A stretch of 42,058 bases of DNA from DASXRA01 sp036558905 (GTDB taxonomy: Bacteria; Actinomycetota; Actinomycetes; Mycobacteriales; Jatrophihabitantaceae): contig DATBER010000004.1 of assembly GCA_036558905.1 (NCBI GenBank), positions 1 to 42,058 of the forward strand, written 5' to 3'. The position numbers and the translations under genes were made by a program. The number at the start of each line of letters is the position of its first letter. Position 1 is the first letter of the stretch. The notes below the pieces were generated by a model. It searched no databases, was not told where the DNA came from, and saw nothing but the letters and a program-made list of their open reading frames with translations. Positions 1-8,292 of this stretch are shown piece by piece.

Positions 1-57
1 GCGCTGACCCGGTTCGAGAGCAACGTGCTGCCGTGGTTCGGGCTGCCGCCCGACTAG
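1..57 (+). CDS. C-terminal end of an unidentified protein (partial)
   Basis: The window opens inside a plus-strand reading frame whose last residues are NVLPWFGLPPD followed by TAG at 55-57. The fragment is 18 residues long and too short to assign to a family. Its stop codon lies inside the left arm of the inverted repeat at 54-126 and it converges on treY. It is not treZ reading in the treX-treY direction, because it lies on the opposite strand. Confidence 0.5.
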   Translation, partial: ALTRFESNVLPWFGLPPD

Positions 58-126
58 GCCGTGTCTGGCAATTCCCGCTCGTCGCGAGCCGCGCAGCAGA
101 GCATGGAATTGCCAGACACGGCCTAG
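54..126. repeat. Perfect 22-bp inverted repeat with structured loop (element copy 1), probable bidirectional terminator
   Basis: The arms at 54-75 and 105-126 are exact reverse complements and begin and end with CTAG. The 29-nt loop contains its own small hairpin (GCTCG-TCG-CGAGC). The element sits between convergent genes, and each gene takes its TAG stop codon from a terminal CTAG of the repeat (55-57 on plus, 123-125 on minus). There is no T-tract, as is common for actinobacterial terminators. The loop sequence recurs almost unchanged at 32128-32159, so this is one copy of a dispersed element rather than a unique terminator. Confidence 0.85.
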
Positions 127-2363
127 GGCACCAGCAACGCCACCGGCAGGCGACCGAGCAGCTCCGCCAGCCCCACGTCGCCCCGGTGCGGCCGGCCGGT
201 CAGCACGTCGACGGCGGGCGGCAGCTCGACGTAGGTGTCCGGCCAGCCGCCGGCTCGTTCGAGGCCGACCGGCAACCGCGTCGCGACGGTGATCGCGCCG
301 CCCCGGTCGAACGCGACGGCGTGCTCGGCGGCTGGGCCGTGTACCGGCACCGGCGCGTAGCTCGTGAACAGGTCGGGACGGTCGCGGCGCAGACGCAGCG
401 CCCGCGACACGACCCACAGCTTGGCTGTACCTGTGGCGTCGACCGCCGGGGGAGCGGTCAGCGACGCCAGCATCTTGCGCCGCGCGGCCCAGTCGACCGG
501 CCGCCGGTTGTCCGGGTCGACCAGCGAGTCGTCCCACAGCTCCGTGCCCTGGTACACGTCCGGCACGCCCGGCGCGGTCAGCTGCAGCAGCTTCTGGGCC
601 AGCGAGTTGCTCCAGCCGTAGGGCGTGATCCGCTCGACGAACGCGCGCAGTTCGGCACTGTCGTACCCGGCGTCGACGGCCGCGTGCACCGCCGCCTCGA
701 ACGCCGGGTCCGGTTCGCGCCAGCCGGTGCCGTCGGCGGCCTCGCGCATCGCCTTCTCGGCGTGCGCGTGCATCCGCTCAGGGGCGATGAACCCCGCGCC
801 CGCGAACGTCTGCCAGAGCAGGTAGCCGAACGCCGCGTTGGGCACGGGTGCCTGCCGCAGCAGCCGGCCGGCCAGGGCGGCCCACTCGGCCGGCAACTCG
901 GCGAGCACGGCCAGCCGGGCCCGCACGTCCTCGCCGCGCTTGGTGTCGTGAGTGGACAGGGTCGTCATAGAGCGCGGCGCAGACCCGGCCCGGGCGGCCT
1001 GCGCGATGTGGTAGTCGGCGACGGACCGCCCGAACCGGTCGGGCGCCCCGCCCACCTCGTTCAGCGCGACGAGCCGGTTGTAGCGGTAGTAGGCGGTGTC
1101 CTCGACGCCCTTGGCCATGACGGCGCCCGACGCCTGCTGGAACCGGGTGCACAGCTCGTCGTCCGGGTCGGCCAGCCGCGGGGCCAGCGCGTCGACCGTC
1201 GCGGCCAGGTCGGGCCGGCGCTCGCGGGCCCGGGCCAGCGCCGCGCGCAGGTGCTCGGCGCCGTCGGGCAGGTACGAGCGGTACACGGGGAACGCGACGA
1301 GCAGTTCGGTCAGCGCCTCGGCCGCGTCGGGAACATCGGCCAGCCGGGCCAGCCGCAGCACCTCGGCCCGCAGGATCGTGGTGGCGACCAGCCGCTTGCC
1401 GGCGGCCGCGTGCTCGGCGAACGAGTGCTGGTCGCCGGTGAGTTCGCGGTAGGCCGCGTCCAGGCCGCCCTCCGCGGACGGGTCGATCAGCACGCCGCTG
1501 TGCTCGGCCAGTGCGTCGTAACCGGTCGTGCCGGCCACCGGCCAGGACGCCGGCAGCGACTCGCCCGGCTCGAGGATCTTCTCGACGAGCAGCCAGCTTT
1601 CCGGCGTCTCGGCGCGCAGCCGGCGCAGGTAGCCGAGCGGGTCGACCAGGCCGTCCGGGTGGTCGATCCGGATGCCGGCCACGTCGTCGTCGCGCACCCA
1701 CCGCAGCACCTCGCGATGCGTCGCCGCGAACACGTCCGGATCCTCGACCCGCACCCCGGCCAGCGTGGTGACCGCGAAGAACCGGCGGTAGTTCTGCTCG
1801 GCATCGGCTCGGCGATAGCCCACCAGCTCGTAGTGCTGGCGAACGTGCACCTCGGCGGCGGTACCGCCGCCCGTACCCGGGGCGATCGGGAACCGGTGCT
1901 CGAAGTAGCGCAGCTCGTCGCCGACGACGGCCAGGTCGCGGGACGCGTCGAAGTCGTCGCCCAGCACGGGCAGCCGCAGCCGGCCCGACGACCAGTCGAT
2001 GTCGAACCAGTGCGCGTACGGCGAGGCCGGCCCGAGCCGCAGCACGTCCCACCAGGCGGCGTTCTCCGACGCCTCGGCCACGCCGGCGTGGTTAGGCACG
2101 ATGTCCACCAGCAACTGCAGGCCGTGCTCGGCCGCGGCGTCGACGAGGGCCTGCCACCCGGCCCGCCCGCCCCGGGCCGGGTCGATGCGCGAGAAGTCGA
2201 CCACGTCGTAGCCGTGCTGCGACCCCGCCGCCGCCCGCAGGATCGGCGAGACGTACACGGCGGCGACGCCCAGGTCGCGCAGGTAGGAGCACAGCTCGGC
2301 AGCGGCGTACAAGTCGAACGACGGCGTGATCTGCAGCCGAGCTGTAGACAACGGCACGATCAT
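123..2363 (-). CDS. treY: Malto-oligosyltrehalose synthase TreY
   Basis: TreY converts the reducing-end alpha-1,4 linkage of maltodextrins to an alpha,alpha-1,1 linkage, giving maltooligosyl-trehalose, the first step of the TreY/TreZ route. The 746-residue product has the GH13 blocks in order: YVSPILRA and GSQHGYDV near the N-terminus, VDIVPNH (region I), GIRIDHPDG near residue 230 with the nucleophile Asp, LLVEKIL near 258 with the acid/base Glu, and STHDTKRGED near 472. I start at the ATG at 2363 (MIVPLSTARLQITPSF), which shares one base with the glgX stop (TGATG), implying translational coupling. The longer open frame upstream is only the shadow of glgX. treZ, the usual partner, is not downstream; the operon ends at the inverted repeat at 54-126. 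Confidence 0.95.
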   Translation of the reverse strand: MIVPLSTARLQITPSFDLYAAAELCSYLRDLGVAAVYVSPILRAAAGSQHGYDVVDFSRIDPARGGRAGWQALVDAAAEHGLQLLVDIVPNHAGVAEASENAAWWDVLRLGPASPYAHWFDIDWSSGRLRLPVLGDDFDASRDLAVVGDELRYFEHRFPIAPGTGGGTAAEVHVRQHYELVGYRRADAEQNYRRFFAVTTLAGVRVEDPDVFAATHREVLRWVRDDDVAGIRIDHPDGLVDPLGYLRRLRAETPESWLLVEKILEPGESLPASWPVAGTTGYDALAEHSGVLIDPSAEGGLDAAYRELTGDQHSFAEHAAAGKRLVATTILRAEVLRLARLADVPDAAEALTELLVAFPVYRSYLPDGAEHLRAALARARERRPDLAATVDALAPRLADPDDELCTRFQQASGAVMAKGVEDTAYYRYNRLVALNEVGGAPDRFGRSVADYHIAQAARAGSAPRSMTTLSTHDTKRGEDVRARLAVLAELPAEWAALAGRLLRQAPVPNAAFGYLLWQTFAGAGFIAPERMHAHAEKAMREAADGTGWREPDPAFEAAVHAAVDAGYDSAELRAFVERITPYGWSNSLAQKLLQLTAPGVPDVYQGTELWDDSLVDPDNRRPVDWAARRKMLASLTAPPAVDATGTAKLWVVSRALRLRRDRPDLFTSYAPVPVHGPAAEHAVAFDRGGAITVATRLPVGLERAGGWPDTYVELPPAVDVLTGRPHRGDVGLAELLGRLPVALLVP

Positions 2364-4471
2364 CAGTCGGCCCTTCGCAGCACCGCCAAGGCTCGCGGAC
2401 CGACCGGCACGACGCCGTCGGCCGGCACGACGGTGCCGTCGTCGAGATCGGGGCGGCCGGTGTCGAACACGACGTGCCAGGCACCGCCGTACTCGGCGCT
2501 CGGCATCCGGAAGTCGATCGGCTGGTCGTGCGCCGAGAAACACAGCAGGAACGAGTCGTCGACCACCCGGTCGCCCCGGGAGTCGCGGTCGGGGATGCCT
2601 TCGCCGTTGAGGTAGACGGCCACCGCCCGCCCGAACGGCGCCTCCCAGTCCTCCTCGGTCATCTCCGCGCCGTCCGGCGCGAACCACGCGATGTCCGGCA
2701 GCGCGTCGGCGCCCCGGCGGCGGACCGGCCGGCCGTCGAAGAATCGCCGCCGGCGGAACACCGGGTGCTGGCGGCGCAACTCGGCGAGTTGCCGGGTGAA
2801 CGCCAGCAGATCGACGTCGACCTTGCCCCAGTCGACCCAGGTCAGCTCGCTGTCCTGGCAGTAACCGTTGTTGTTGCCCAGCTGGGTGCGCCCGAGCTCG
2901 TCGCCGTGCCCGATCATCGGCACGCCCTGCGACAGGAACAGGGTGGCCAGGAAATTGCGGCGCTGCTGAGCCCGCAGCTCGAGAACCGTCGGGTCGTCGG
3001 TCGGCCCCTCGACGCCGCAGTTCCACGAGCGGTTGTAGTTCTCGCCGTCCTTGTTGTCCTCGCCGTTGGCCTCGTTGTGCTTCTCGTCGTAGGAGACGAG
3101 GTCGAGCAGGGTGAACCCGTCGTGGACGGTGACGAAGTTGATCGACGCAACCGGGCGGCGGCCGGAGTGTTCGTACAGGTCGGCCGAGCCGGTCAGCCGG
3201 GCGGCGAACTCGCCGATCGTCGACGGCTCACCCCGCCAGAAGTCACGCACCGTGTCGCGGTACTTGCCGTTCCACTCGGTCCACTGCGGCGGGAAGTTGC
3301 CGACCTGGTAGCCGCCCGGCCCGACGTCCCACGGCTCGGCGATCAGCTTGACCTGGCTGACCACCGGGTCCTGCTGCACGAGTTCGAAGAAGCTCGACAA
3401 CCGGTCGACATCGTAGAACTCGCGGGCCAACGCCGAGGCCAGATCGAATCGGAATCCGTCAACGTGCATCTCGAGCACCCAATACCGCAGGGAGTCCATG
3501 AGTAGTTGCAATGAATGTGGATTCCGTACATTCAGGCTGTTACCCGTACCTGTGTAATCCATGTAGTACTGCGGGTCGTCGTCGACAAGCCGGTAATAGG
3601 CGCGATTGTCGATACCCCGGAAACACAGCGTCGGTCCCAGGTGGTTGCCTTCGGCCGTGTGGTTGTAGACGACGTCGAGGATCACCTCGATGTCGGCCTC
3701 GTGCAGCGCGCGCACCATCGCCTTGAACTCCTGCGCCTGCCCGCCGGTGGTGCCCGACGAGGAGTAGCGCGTGTCCGGAGCGAAGTAGCCGATCGTGTTG
3801 TAGCCCCAGTAGTTCGTCAGCCCGCGCTCGACCAGTGTGGAGTCGTTGACGAAGTGGTGCACCGGCATCAGTTCGACGGCCGTGACCCCGAGCCGGGTGA
3901 GGTGGTCGATCAGCACCGGGTGGCCGATGCCGGCGTAGGTGCCGCGCAGCTCCTCGGGAACCTCCGGATGCCGCTCGGTCAGCCCCTTGACGTGCGCCTC
4001 GTAGATCACGCTGTTGGCGTACTGGTGCCGGGGCGGGCGGTCGACGCCCCAGTCGAAGAACGGGTTGATCACCACCGACTTGGGCATGTGGGCGGCCGAG
4101 TCGTCGGTATTGAACGTGTCGGGGTTACCCAGCTCGTAGTCGAACAGCGACGGATGCCAGTCGATGCGCCCGTCGATCGCCTTCGCGTACGGGTCGAGCA
4201 GCAGCTTGGACGGGTTGCACCGCAGCCCCTGCGCGGGCTCGTGCGGCCCATGGACGCGGTAGCCGTAGCGCTGCCCGGGCTCGATGCCGGGCAGGAAGGC
4301 GTGCCATACGAAGCCGTCCATCTCCGGTAGGTCGATCCGCGTCTCGGCACCGTCGGCGTCGAACAGGCACAGCTCGACGCGCTCGGCGACCTCGCTGTAC
4401 AGGGCGAAGTTGGTGCCCGAGCCGTCGTAGGTCGCCCCCAGGGGGTAGGCGCTGCCCGGCCAGACCTGCAT
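2363..4471 (-). CDS. glgX: Glycogen debranching enzyme GlgX/TreX
   Basis: A cytosolic GH13 isoamylase-type enzyme that hydrolyses alpha-1,6 branches of glycogen, supplying linear maltodextrins for TreY. The 702-residue product starts MQVWPGSAYPLGA and has an N-terminal CBM48-like domain (about 1-140). The catalytic barrel carries VVYNHTAEG, GFRFDLASAL (nucleophile Asp), LIAEPWDVG (acid/base Glu) and FVTVHDGFTL, followed by the GlgX-typical NEANGEDNKDGENYN segment. The start at 4471 has GGGAG 5 nt upstream. The product matches the usual family length of about 700 residues. It is the first gene of a two-gene operon with treY (1-nt overlap). Its promoter must lie in the 283-bp divergent region shared with the VWA gene. 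In trehalose operons this gene is usually called treX. Confidence 0.95.
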   Translation of the reverse strand: MQVWPGSAYPLGATYDGSGTNFALYSEVAERVELCLFDADGAETRIDLPEMDGFVWHAFLPGIEPGQRYGYRVHGPHEPAQGLRCNPSKLLLDPYAKAIDGRIDWHPSLFDYELGNPDTFNTDDSAAHMPKSVVINPFFDWGVDRPPRHQYANSVIYEAHVKGLTERHPEVPEELRGTYAGIGHPVLIDHLTRLGVTAVELMPVHHFVNDSTLVERGLTNYWGYNTIGYFAPDTRYSSSGTTGGQAQEFKAMVRALHEADIEVILDVVYNHTAEGNHLGPTLCFRGIDNRAYYRLVDDDPQYYMDYTGTGNSLNVRNPHSLQLLMDSLRYWVLEMHVDGFRFDLASALAREFYDVDRLSSFFELVQQDPVVSQVKLIAEPWDVGPGGYQVGNFPPQWTEWNGKYRDTVRDFWRGEPSTIGEFAARLTGSADLYEHSGRRPVASINFVTVHDGFTLLDLVSYDEKHNEANGEDNKDGENYNRSWNCGVEGPTDDPTVLELRAQQRRNFLATLFLSQGVPMIGHGDELGRTQLGNNNGYCQDSELTWVDWGKVDVDLLAFTRQLAELRRQHPVFRRRRFFDGRPVRRRGADALPDIAWFAPDGAEMTEEDWEAPFGRAVAVYLNGEGIPDRDSRGDRVVDDSFLLCFSAHDQPIDFRMPSAEYGGAWHVVFDTGRPDLDDGTVVPADGVVPVGPRALAVLRRAD

Positions 4472-4754
4472 GCGTGCTCCCGTCGTCGCGCTGCTAAGCG
4501 TCCGTTTGCCTCCCCGTCCAGAGCTTCCCATGCGCCCGCGCGAGGTGCGCGACAGGCGCCGGATCGGATGGCTCCGAGTTTCGTGCTGTTCACGCGTTTT
4601 GTAGAGCACTGGATGTGTCGGATCGAGAACGCCGAGTTATCGCTAGTGACAGGCGGTATTCCCATCCATGAACAGGCCCTATCATTCCTCAGGTCCTCGC
4701 AGAGCCCATCCACGAAGAGCACCCTGACCAACTAGAGACCTCAACTGAGAAGGT
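4472..4754. promoter_or_regulatory. Divergent intergenic region between glgX and the VWA-protein gene
   Basis: This 283-bp stretch is visibly less GC-rich than its surroundings (for example around 4570-4700) and must hold the promoters of glgX (minus) and of the VWA gene (plus). I see no convincing -10/-35 pair, riboswitch or long inverted repeat. The VWA start at 4755 has an AGAAGG only one base upstream, too close for a normal Shine-Dalgarno site. Confidence 0.4.
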
Positions 4755-6470
4755 ATGGCCGGCCGGCATTCGAAACCCTCCTCGGGCCGTCGAGGGGTGT
4801 CGCTTCCCGTGATTGTGGGAGCTTTATTGCTGGCTGCCGCGTGCGCGGCCGGGCTGGTTGTTTACCTCAATCGCAGCGGCGGGTCGGGCCACGACGCGGC
4901 GGGCAACTGCAGCGGCAAGGTCAGCGTCGTCGTCGACGCCGCGCCGAGTATCGCCGAGCCGGTGCAGACCATCGCCAACCGGTGGCTGGCAACCAATCCC
5001 AACGCCGAGGGCAAGTGCATCGACATCAATGTCACCGCCCTGCAGTCCAGCAACGAGGAACAGATCCTGGCCGCCGGCGGCAACGGCAACGGCGAGACCG
5101 CGTCGATGTGGATCCCCGACTCGAGCACGTGGGCCACCCGGCTGACCGACGACATCACCGGCGCCGGGCGGACCTCGCAGGTCGAGGTGCACGCCCCGAT
5201 CGCGGTGTCGCCGCTGGTGTTCGTGAGCTCACCGTCGGTCGTGTCGAAGTTCATCTCCAAACCGGACTGGAAGAACGCGCTGGCCGGCGCCTTCCCGCTG
5301 ACCGTCCCGGACCCGGTGTCCAACACGGACGGGCTGCTGAGCCTGCAGATCATGAACTCGCTGGTCGGCTCGAAGGCCAACGGTCCCGACCCGCAGCTGG
5401 CCAACCTGATGCTGCGGCTGAGCCACTCGACTCTGCCCGACGCCAACGCCGGGTTCGCCCAGCTGGCCGCCGACCCGTCGCACGCGCCGGTGTTCACCGC
5501 GCCCGAGCAGGCGGTCATCCAGGCCAACCGGGCCAAGCAGTCGCTGTTCGCCGCGGCGATCTACCCGGACGAGGGCACGCTCAGCCTCGACTACCCGGTG
5601 GTGCGCCTGGTCCGGTCCGGCGACGACCCGGCGCTGACCGCCGCGCTGGACGACTTCGAGCAGCAACTGCGCGCGCCGGCCGCACGCACCTACCTCGCCG
5701 ACGCCGGCTTCCGCGACCCGTCCGGGGCGTCGGTGCCCGGGGTTGGCGCGGCCGAGGGCGTGGTCGCCGCGCCGATCCGGCAGCTGACCAAGCCGACGAC
5801 CGGGCAGGGCGTCGACACGCTGCGGTTGTGGGAAGCCATCACCGACGACGTGAACTCGCTGCTGGTCATCGACGTGTCCGGCTCGATGGCCGAGGCCGGC
5901 GGAAACGGCAAGTCCAAGATCGACCTGACGTCCGAGGCGGCCCGGGCCGCCATCAACTTCTATCCCGACACGTCCAATGTCGGCATGTGGGTGTTCTCGA
6001 CCCAGCAGACGGCCACGACCGACTATCGCCAGCTCGTCCCGATCGGCGAGATGGACAACCAGGTCGGCGGCAAATCGCAGCGGCAGGCGCTGATCGACGC
6101 CGCCAACTCGCTGCCCTCGCAGGTGCACGGCAACACCGGGCTGTACGACACGCTGCTGGCCTCGGTGCGCGACGTCCGCAAGAACTACGACCCGTCCAAG
6201 GTCAACACGGTCATCTTCATGACCGACGGCCAGAACGACAACGCCAGCTCGCTCACCCTGGACAAGCTGATCTCCACGCTGAAGGCGGAGAACTCGCCGC
6301 TGCCCATCCCGGTGTTCACCATCGCCATCGGGCCGGACGCCGACGCCGCCGGGCTGCACAAGATCTCCCAGGCCACCGGCGGCAAGGGCTACGTGGTCAA
6401 GGACCCGACCACCATCCGCAGCGTGTTCCTCGACGCCGTCGTGCAACGGCAGTGCGGCCCCAATTGCTGA
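4755..6470 (+). CDS. Secreted/membrane-anchored solute-binding and VWA-domain protein
   Basis: A 571-residue protein whose ligand is unknown. A short basic N-terminus (MAGRHSKPSSGRRG) is followed by one hydrophobic segment (about residues 17-38), so the bulk lies outside the membrane. Residues of about 50-350 resemble an extracellular solute-binding domain of the ABC-importer type (SIAEPVQTIANRW, ASMWIPDSSTWA). The C-terminal part is a von Willebrand factor A domain with an intact MIDAS: DVSGS from Asp373, a Thr in NTGLYDT near 460, and TDGQND with Asp491. Such fusions occur widely in actinobacteria, but their role is not established. No ABC permease or ATPase genes flank it, so classical import is unlikely. 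A TTA Leu codon at 4824-4826 is notable in such GC-rich DNA. terC lies downstream behind its own riboswitch. Confidence 0.85.
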   Translation: MAGRHSKPSSGRRGVSLPVIVGALLLAAACAAGLVVYLNRSGGSGHDAAGNCSGKVSVVVDAAPSIAEPVQTIANRWLATNPNAEGKCIDINVTALQSSNEEQILAAGGNGNGETASMWIPDSSTWATRLTDDITGAGRTSQVEVHAPIAVSPLVFVSSPSVVSKFISKPDWKNALAGAFPLTVPDPVSNTDGLLSLQIMNSLVGSKANGPDPQLANLMLRLSHSTLPDANAGFAQLAADPSHAPVFTAPEQAVIQANRAKQSLFAAAIYPDEGTLSLDYPVVRLVRSGDDPALTAALDDFEQQLRAPAARTYLADAGFRDPSGASVPGVGAAEGVVAAPIRQLTKPTTGQGVDTLRLWEAITDDVNSLLVIDVSGSMAEAGGNGKSKIDLTSEAARAAINFYPDTSNVGMWVFSTQQTATTDYRQLVPIGEMDNQVGGKSQRQALIDAANSLPSQVHGNTGLYDTLLASVRDVRKNYDPSKVNTVIFMTDGQNDNASSLTLDKLISTLKAENSPLPIPVFTIAIGPDADAAGLHKISQATGGKGYVVKDPTTIRSVFLDAVVQRQCGPNC

Positions 6471-6513
6471 CCTGACCTGATTCGCGCCGGTTCGGGCACC
6501 CGGTAGAGTGGAC

Positions 6514-6618
6514 GGCCTGGAGGGGAGTAACCCCGCCGCGGTTTCCTCGTCATCACGGGCGACGTTCGTACAGCCCCGGGGAGCCGGCCCAACGATGGGT
6601 GGGTGAGACCTCCGGCAG
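6514..6618 (+). promoter_or_regulatory. yybP-ykoY family (Mn2+) riboswitch upstream of terC
   Basis: The leader contains the conserved GGGGAGTAACCCC block at 6522-6534 and closes with GAGACCTCCGG at 6605-6615, whose CCTCCGG can pair with CTGGAGG at 6517-6523 to form P1. GTCATCACG and the GTTCGTACAGCCC segment lie between. This arrangement matches the yybP-ykoY (manganese-sensing) riboswitch, which commonly precedes terC-family genes. The start codon is about 55 nt downstream, with GGAGGA at 6665-6670, leaving room for an expression platform. The family call rests on recognised motifs; I did not run a covariance model. Confidence 0.75.
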
Positions 6619-6673
6619 CACACACGTGTATCGCCGTATTTCGGGGGTACGCCACGAGCGCGCCGGAGGAAGC

Positions 6674-7684
6674 ATGCATGTCGAGCCGTGGGTCTGGGGC
6701 CTGACGCTAGGTCTTGCCGTCGCGTTCCTCGTTTTCGACGTCTTCTACATCGGCCGGTCGCCGCACGAGCCGACCATGGGCGAGTCGGCCCGGCACCTGG
6801 CGTTCTTCATCGGCGGTGCGGCGGTGTTCGCCATCGGGGTGTTCGTCATCAGCGGCAGCACCTACGGCGCGCAGTTCGTCGGCGGCTGGCTGACGGAGTA
6901 CTCGTTGTCGGTCGACAACCTGTTCGTCTTCCTGATCATCATGACCAAGCTGCGGGTACCGCGGCAGCTGCAGCAGTCGGCGCTGCTGGTCGGTATCGTG
7001 CTGGCGCTTGTGCTGCGCGGCTTGTTCATCGCGGCCGGTGCCGCGGCGATCAACGCGTTCAGCTGGGTGTTCTACCTGTTCGGCGCGTTCCTGGTGTACA
7101 CGGCGGCGCGGCTGGCCCGCGGCGACGACAGCGACTCGGACGAGTACACCGAGAGCCGGGCAGTGCGCTGGATCCGGCGGCGGGTGCCGTCGACCACCGA
7201 GTACCGCGGCGCGCACCTGACCACCCGGCAGGGCGGCCGGCGGCTGGCCACCCCGATGATGATCGTGATCGTCGCGCTCGGCACGACGGACGTGCTGTTC
7301 GCGCTCGACTCGATCCCGGCGATCTACGGCATCACCCAGGAGCCGTACCTGGTGCTGACCGCCAACCTGTTCGCGCTGATGGGCTTGCGCCAGCTGTACT
7401 TCCTCATCGGCGGCCTGCTCGAGCGGCTGGTCTACCTGAGCCTGGGTCTGTCGGTGCTGCTCGGGTTCATCGGCGTCAAGCTCATCCTGCACGCCCTGCA
7501 CGAGAACGAGCTGCCGTTCATCAACGGCGGTGAGCCGGTCCACAGCGCGCCCGACGTGCCGATCTGGCTGTCACTGGTGGTTATCGTCGGCATCCTGTCG
7601 ATCACCGTGGTGGCCAGCCTGGTCAAGTCGCGCCGTGACAACCGCGGCGCCGAGCGCGATCAGCTGAGCAGCTCGCGGCGATAG
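6674..7684 (+). CDS. terC: TerC family integral membrane protein (probable metal/manganese exporter)
   Basis: A 336-residue polytopic membrane protein with about eight or nine hydrophobic segments. It carries the paired acidic motifs of the family, SVDN (Asp81, Asn82) and the TTDVLFALDSIPA segment (Asp206, Asp212). TerC/Alx-type proteins are linked to manganese efflux and to metalation of exported proteins, which agrees with the yybP-ykoY element in its leader. I start at MHVEPWVWG (6674), preceded by GGAGGA at 6665-6670; the longer in-frame extension would run through the riboswitch. A charged cytoplasmic loop (about 148-190, GDDSDSDEYTE) separates the two halves. Its 3' end overlaps the convergent response-regulator gene by 25 bp. 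Confidence 0.92.
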   Translation: MHVEPWVWGLTLGLAVAFLVFDVFYIGRSPHEPTMGESARHLAFFIGGAAVFAIGVFVISGSTYGAQFVGGWLTEYSLSVDNLFVFLIIMTKLRVPRQLQQSALLVGIVLALVLRGLFIAAGAAAINAFSWVFYLFGAFLVYTAARLARGDDSDSDEYTESRAVRWIRRRVPSTTEYRGAHLTTRQGGRRLATPMMIVIVALGTTDVLFALDSIPAIYGITQEPYLVLTANLFALMGLRQLYFLIGGLLERLVYLSLGLSVLLGFIGVKLILHALHENELPFINGGEPVHSAPDVPIWLSLVVIVGILSITVVASLVKSRRDNRGAERDQLSSSRR

Positions 7685-8292
7685 GCCTCGGCCACCGCAG
7701 CGGCCCGGTCGCGCACCCCGAGCTTCTCGTACAGGTGCAGCAGATGGGTCTTGACGGTCGCCTCGCTGATGAACAGCTGGCGGGCCGCCTCGCGGTTGGT
7801 CGCCCCGCTGGCGACCAGGCGCAGCACTTGTAACTCGCGCTGGCTGAGCTCCTCGGCGGGCGGCTTGCCGGCGGTGCGCACGGTACCCATCAGCCGGCCG
7901 GCCACTGACGGCGACAGCACCGGCTCGCCCCGGAACGCCGCCCGCACGCCACGCAGCAGTTCCTCGCGGGGCGAATCCTTGAGCAGGTATCCGGTGGCGC
8001 CGGCCTCGATCGCGGGCAGTACGTCGCGGTCGGTGTCGTAGGTGGTCAGCACGAGCACCCGCACCGACTCGTCGGCCTTGCGCAGCTCGGTGATCGCCTC
8101 GACGCCGCCCATCCTCGGCATGCGCAGGTCCATCAGCACGACGTCGACGTCGAGGGCGGTGGCCCGGGCGATCGCCTCCAGCCCGTCGCCGGCCTCGCCG
8201 ACCACCTCGAACTCGGGGTCGCCGCTGAAGACGCCGCGCAGCCCGTCGCGCACGATCGGGTGGTCGTCGACGATGAGCAACCGGATCGGCAT
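7660..8292 (-). CDS. NarL/FixJ family response regulator
   Basis: A 210-residue two-component response regulator. The receiver domain (1-120) has the acidic pair Asp9/Asp10, phospho-acceptor Asp55 (LMDLRMP), a Thr in VLTTY near 83 and Lys105 (YLLKD). The C-terminal LuxR-type helix-turn-helix (about 145-205) contains LSQRELQVLRLVASG and SEATVKTHLLHLYEKLG. The ATG at 8292 shares one base with the histidine-kinase stop (TGATG); the GTG at 8295 directly before it is an equally coupled alternative. It is the last gene of an ABC ATPase-permease-kinase-regulator operon, so the likely target is that operon, possibly through the palindrome at 11306-11327. Its 3' end overlaps terC by 25 bp. Confidence 0.93.
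   Translation of the reverse strand: MPIRLLIVDDHPIVRDGLRGVFSGDPEFEVVGEAGDGLEAIARATALDVDVVLMDLRMPRMGGVEAITELRKADESVRVLVLTTYDTDRDVLPAIEAGATGYLLKDSPREELLRGVRAAFRGEPVLSPSVAGRLMGTVRTAGKPPAEELSQRELQVLRLVASGATNREAARQLFISEATVKTHLLHLYEKLGVRDRAAAVAEAYRRELLS

Noticed and set aside
33..2615. Long open frames opposite or out of frame with real genes (for example opposite treY, uvrB, cytX and uvrA)
   Set aside because: They are Arg/Gly/Pro/Val-rich shadows produced by GC-rich codon bias, without family motifs or ribosome sites.
4630..4665. Minus-strand GGAAT followed by a GTT-like box as an ECF sigma promoter for glgX
   Set aside because: Spacing and -10 match are poor, and several equally weak pairs exist in this AT-richer stretch.
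4755..7684. VWA protein plus TerC as a tellurite/Ter-type stress system
   Set aside because: The VWA protein is extracellular with a solute-binding half, no TerD, TerB or TerY genes occur, and terC has its own riboswitch; adjacency alone is too weak.
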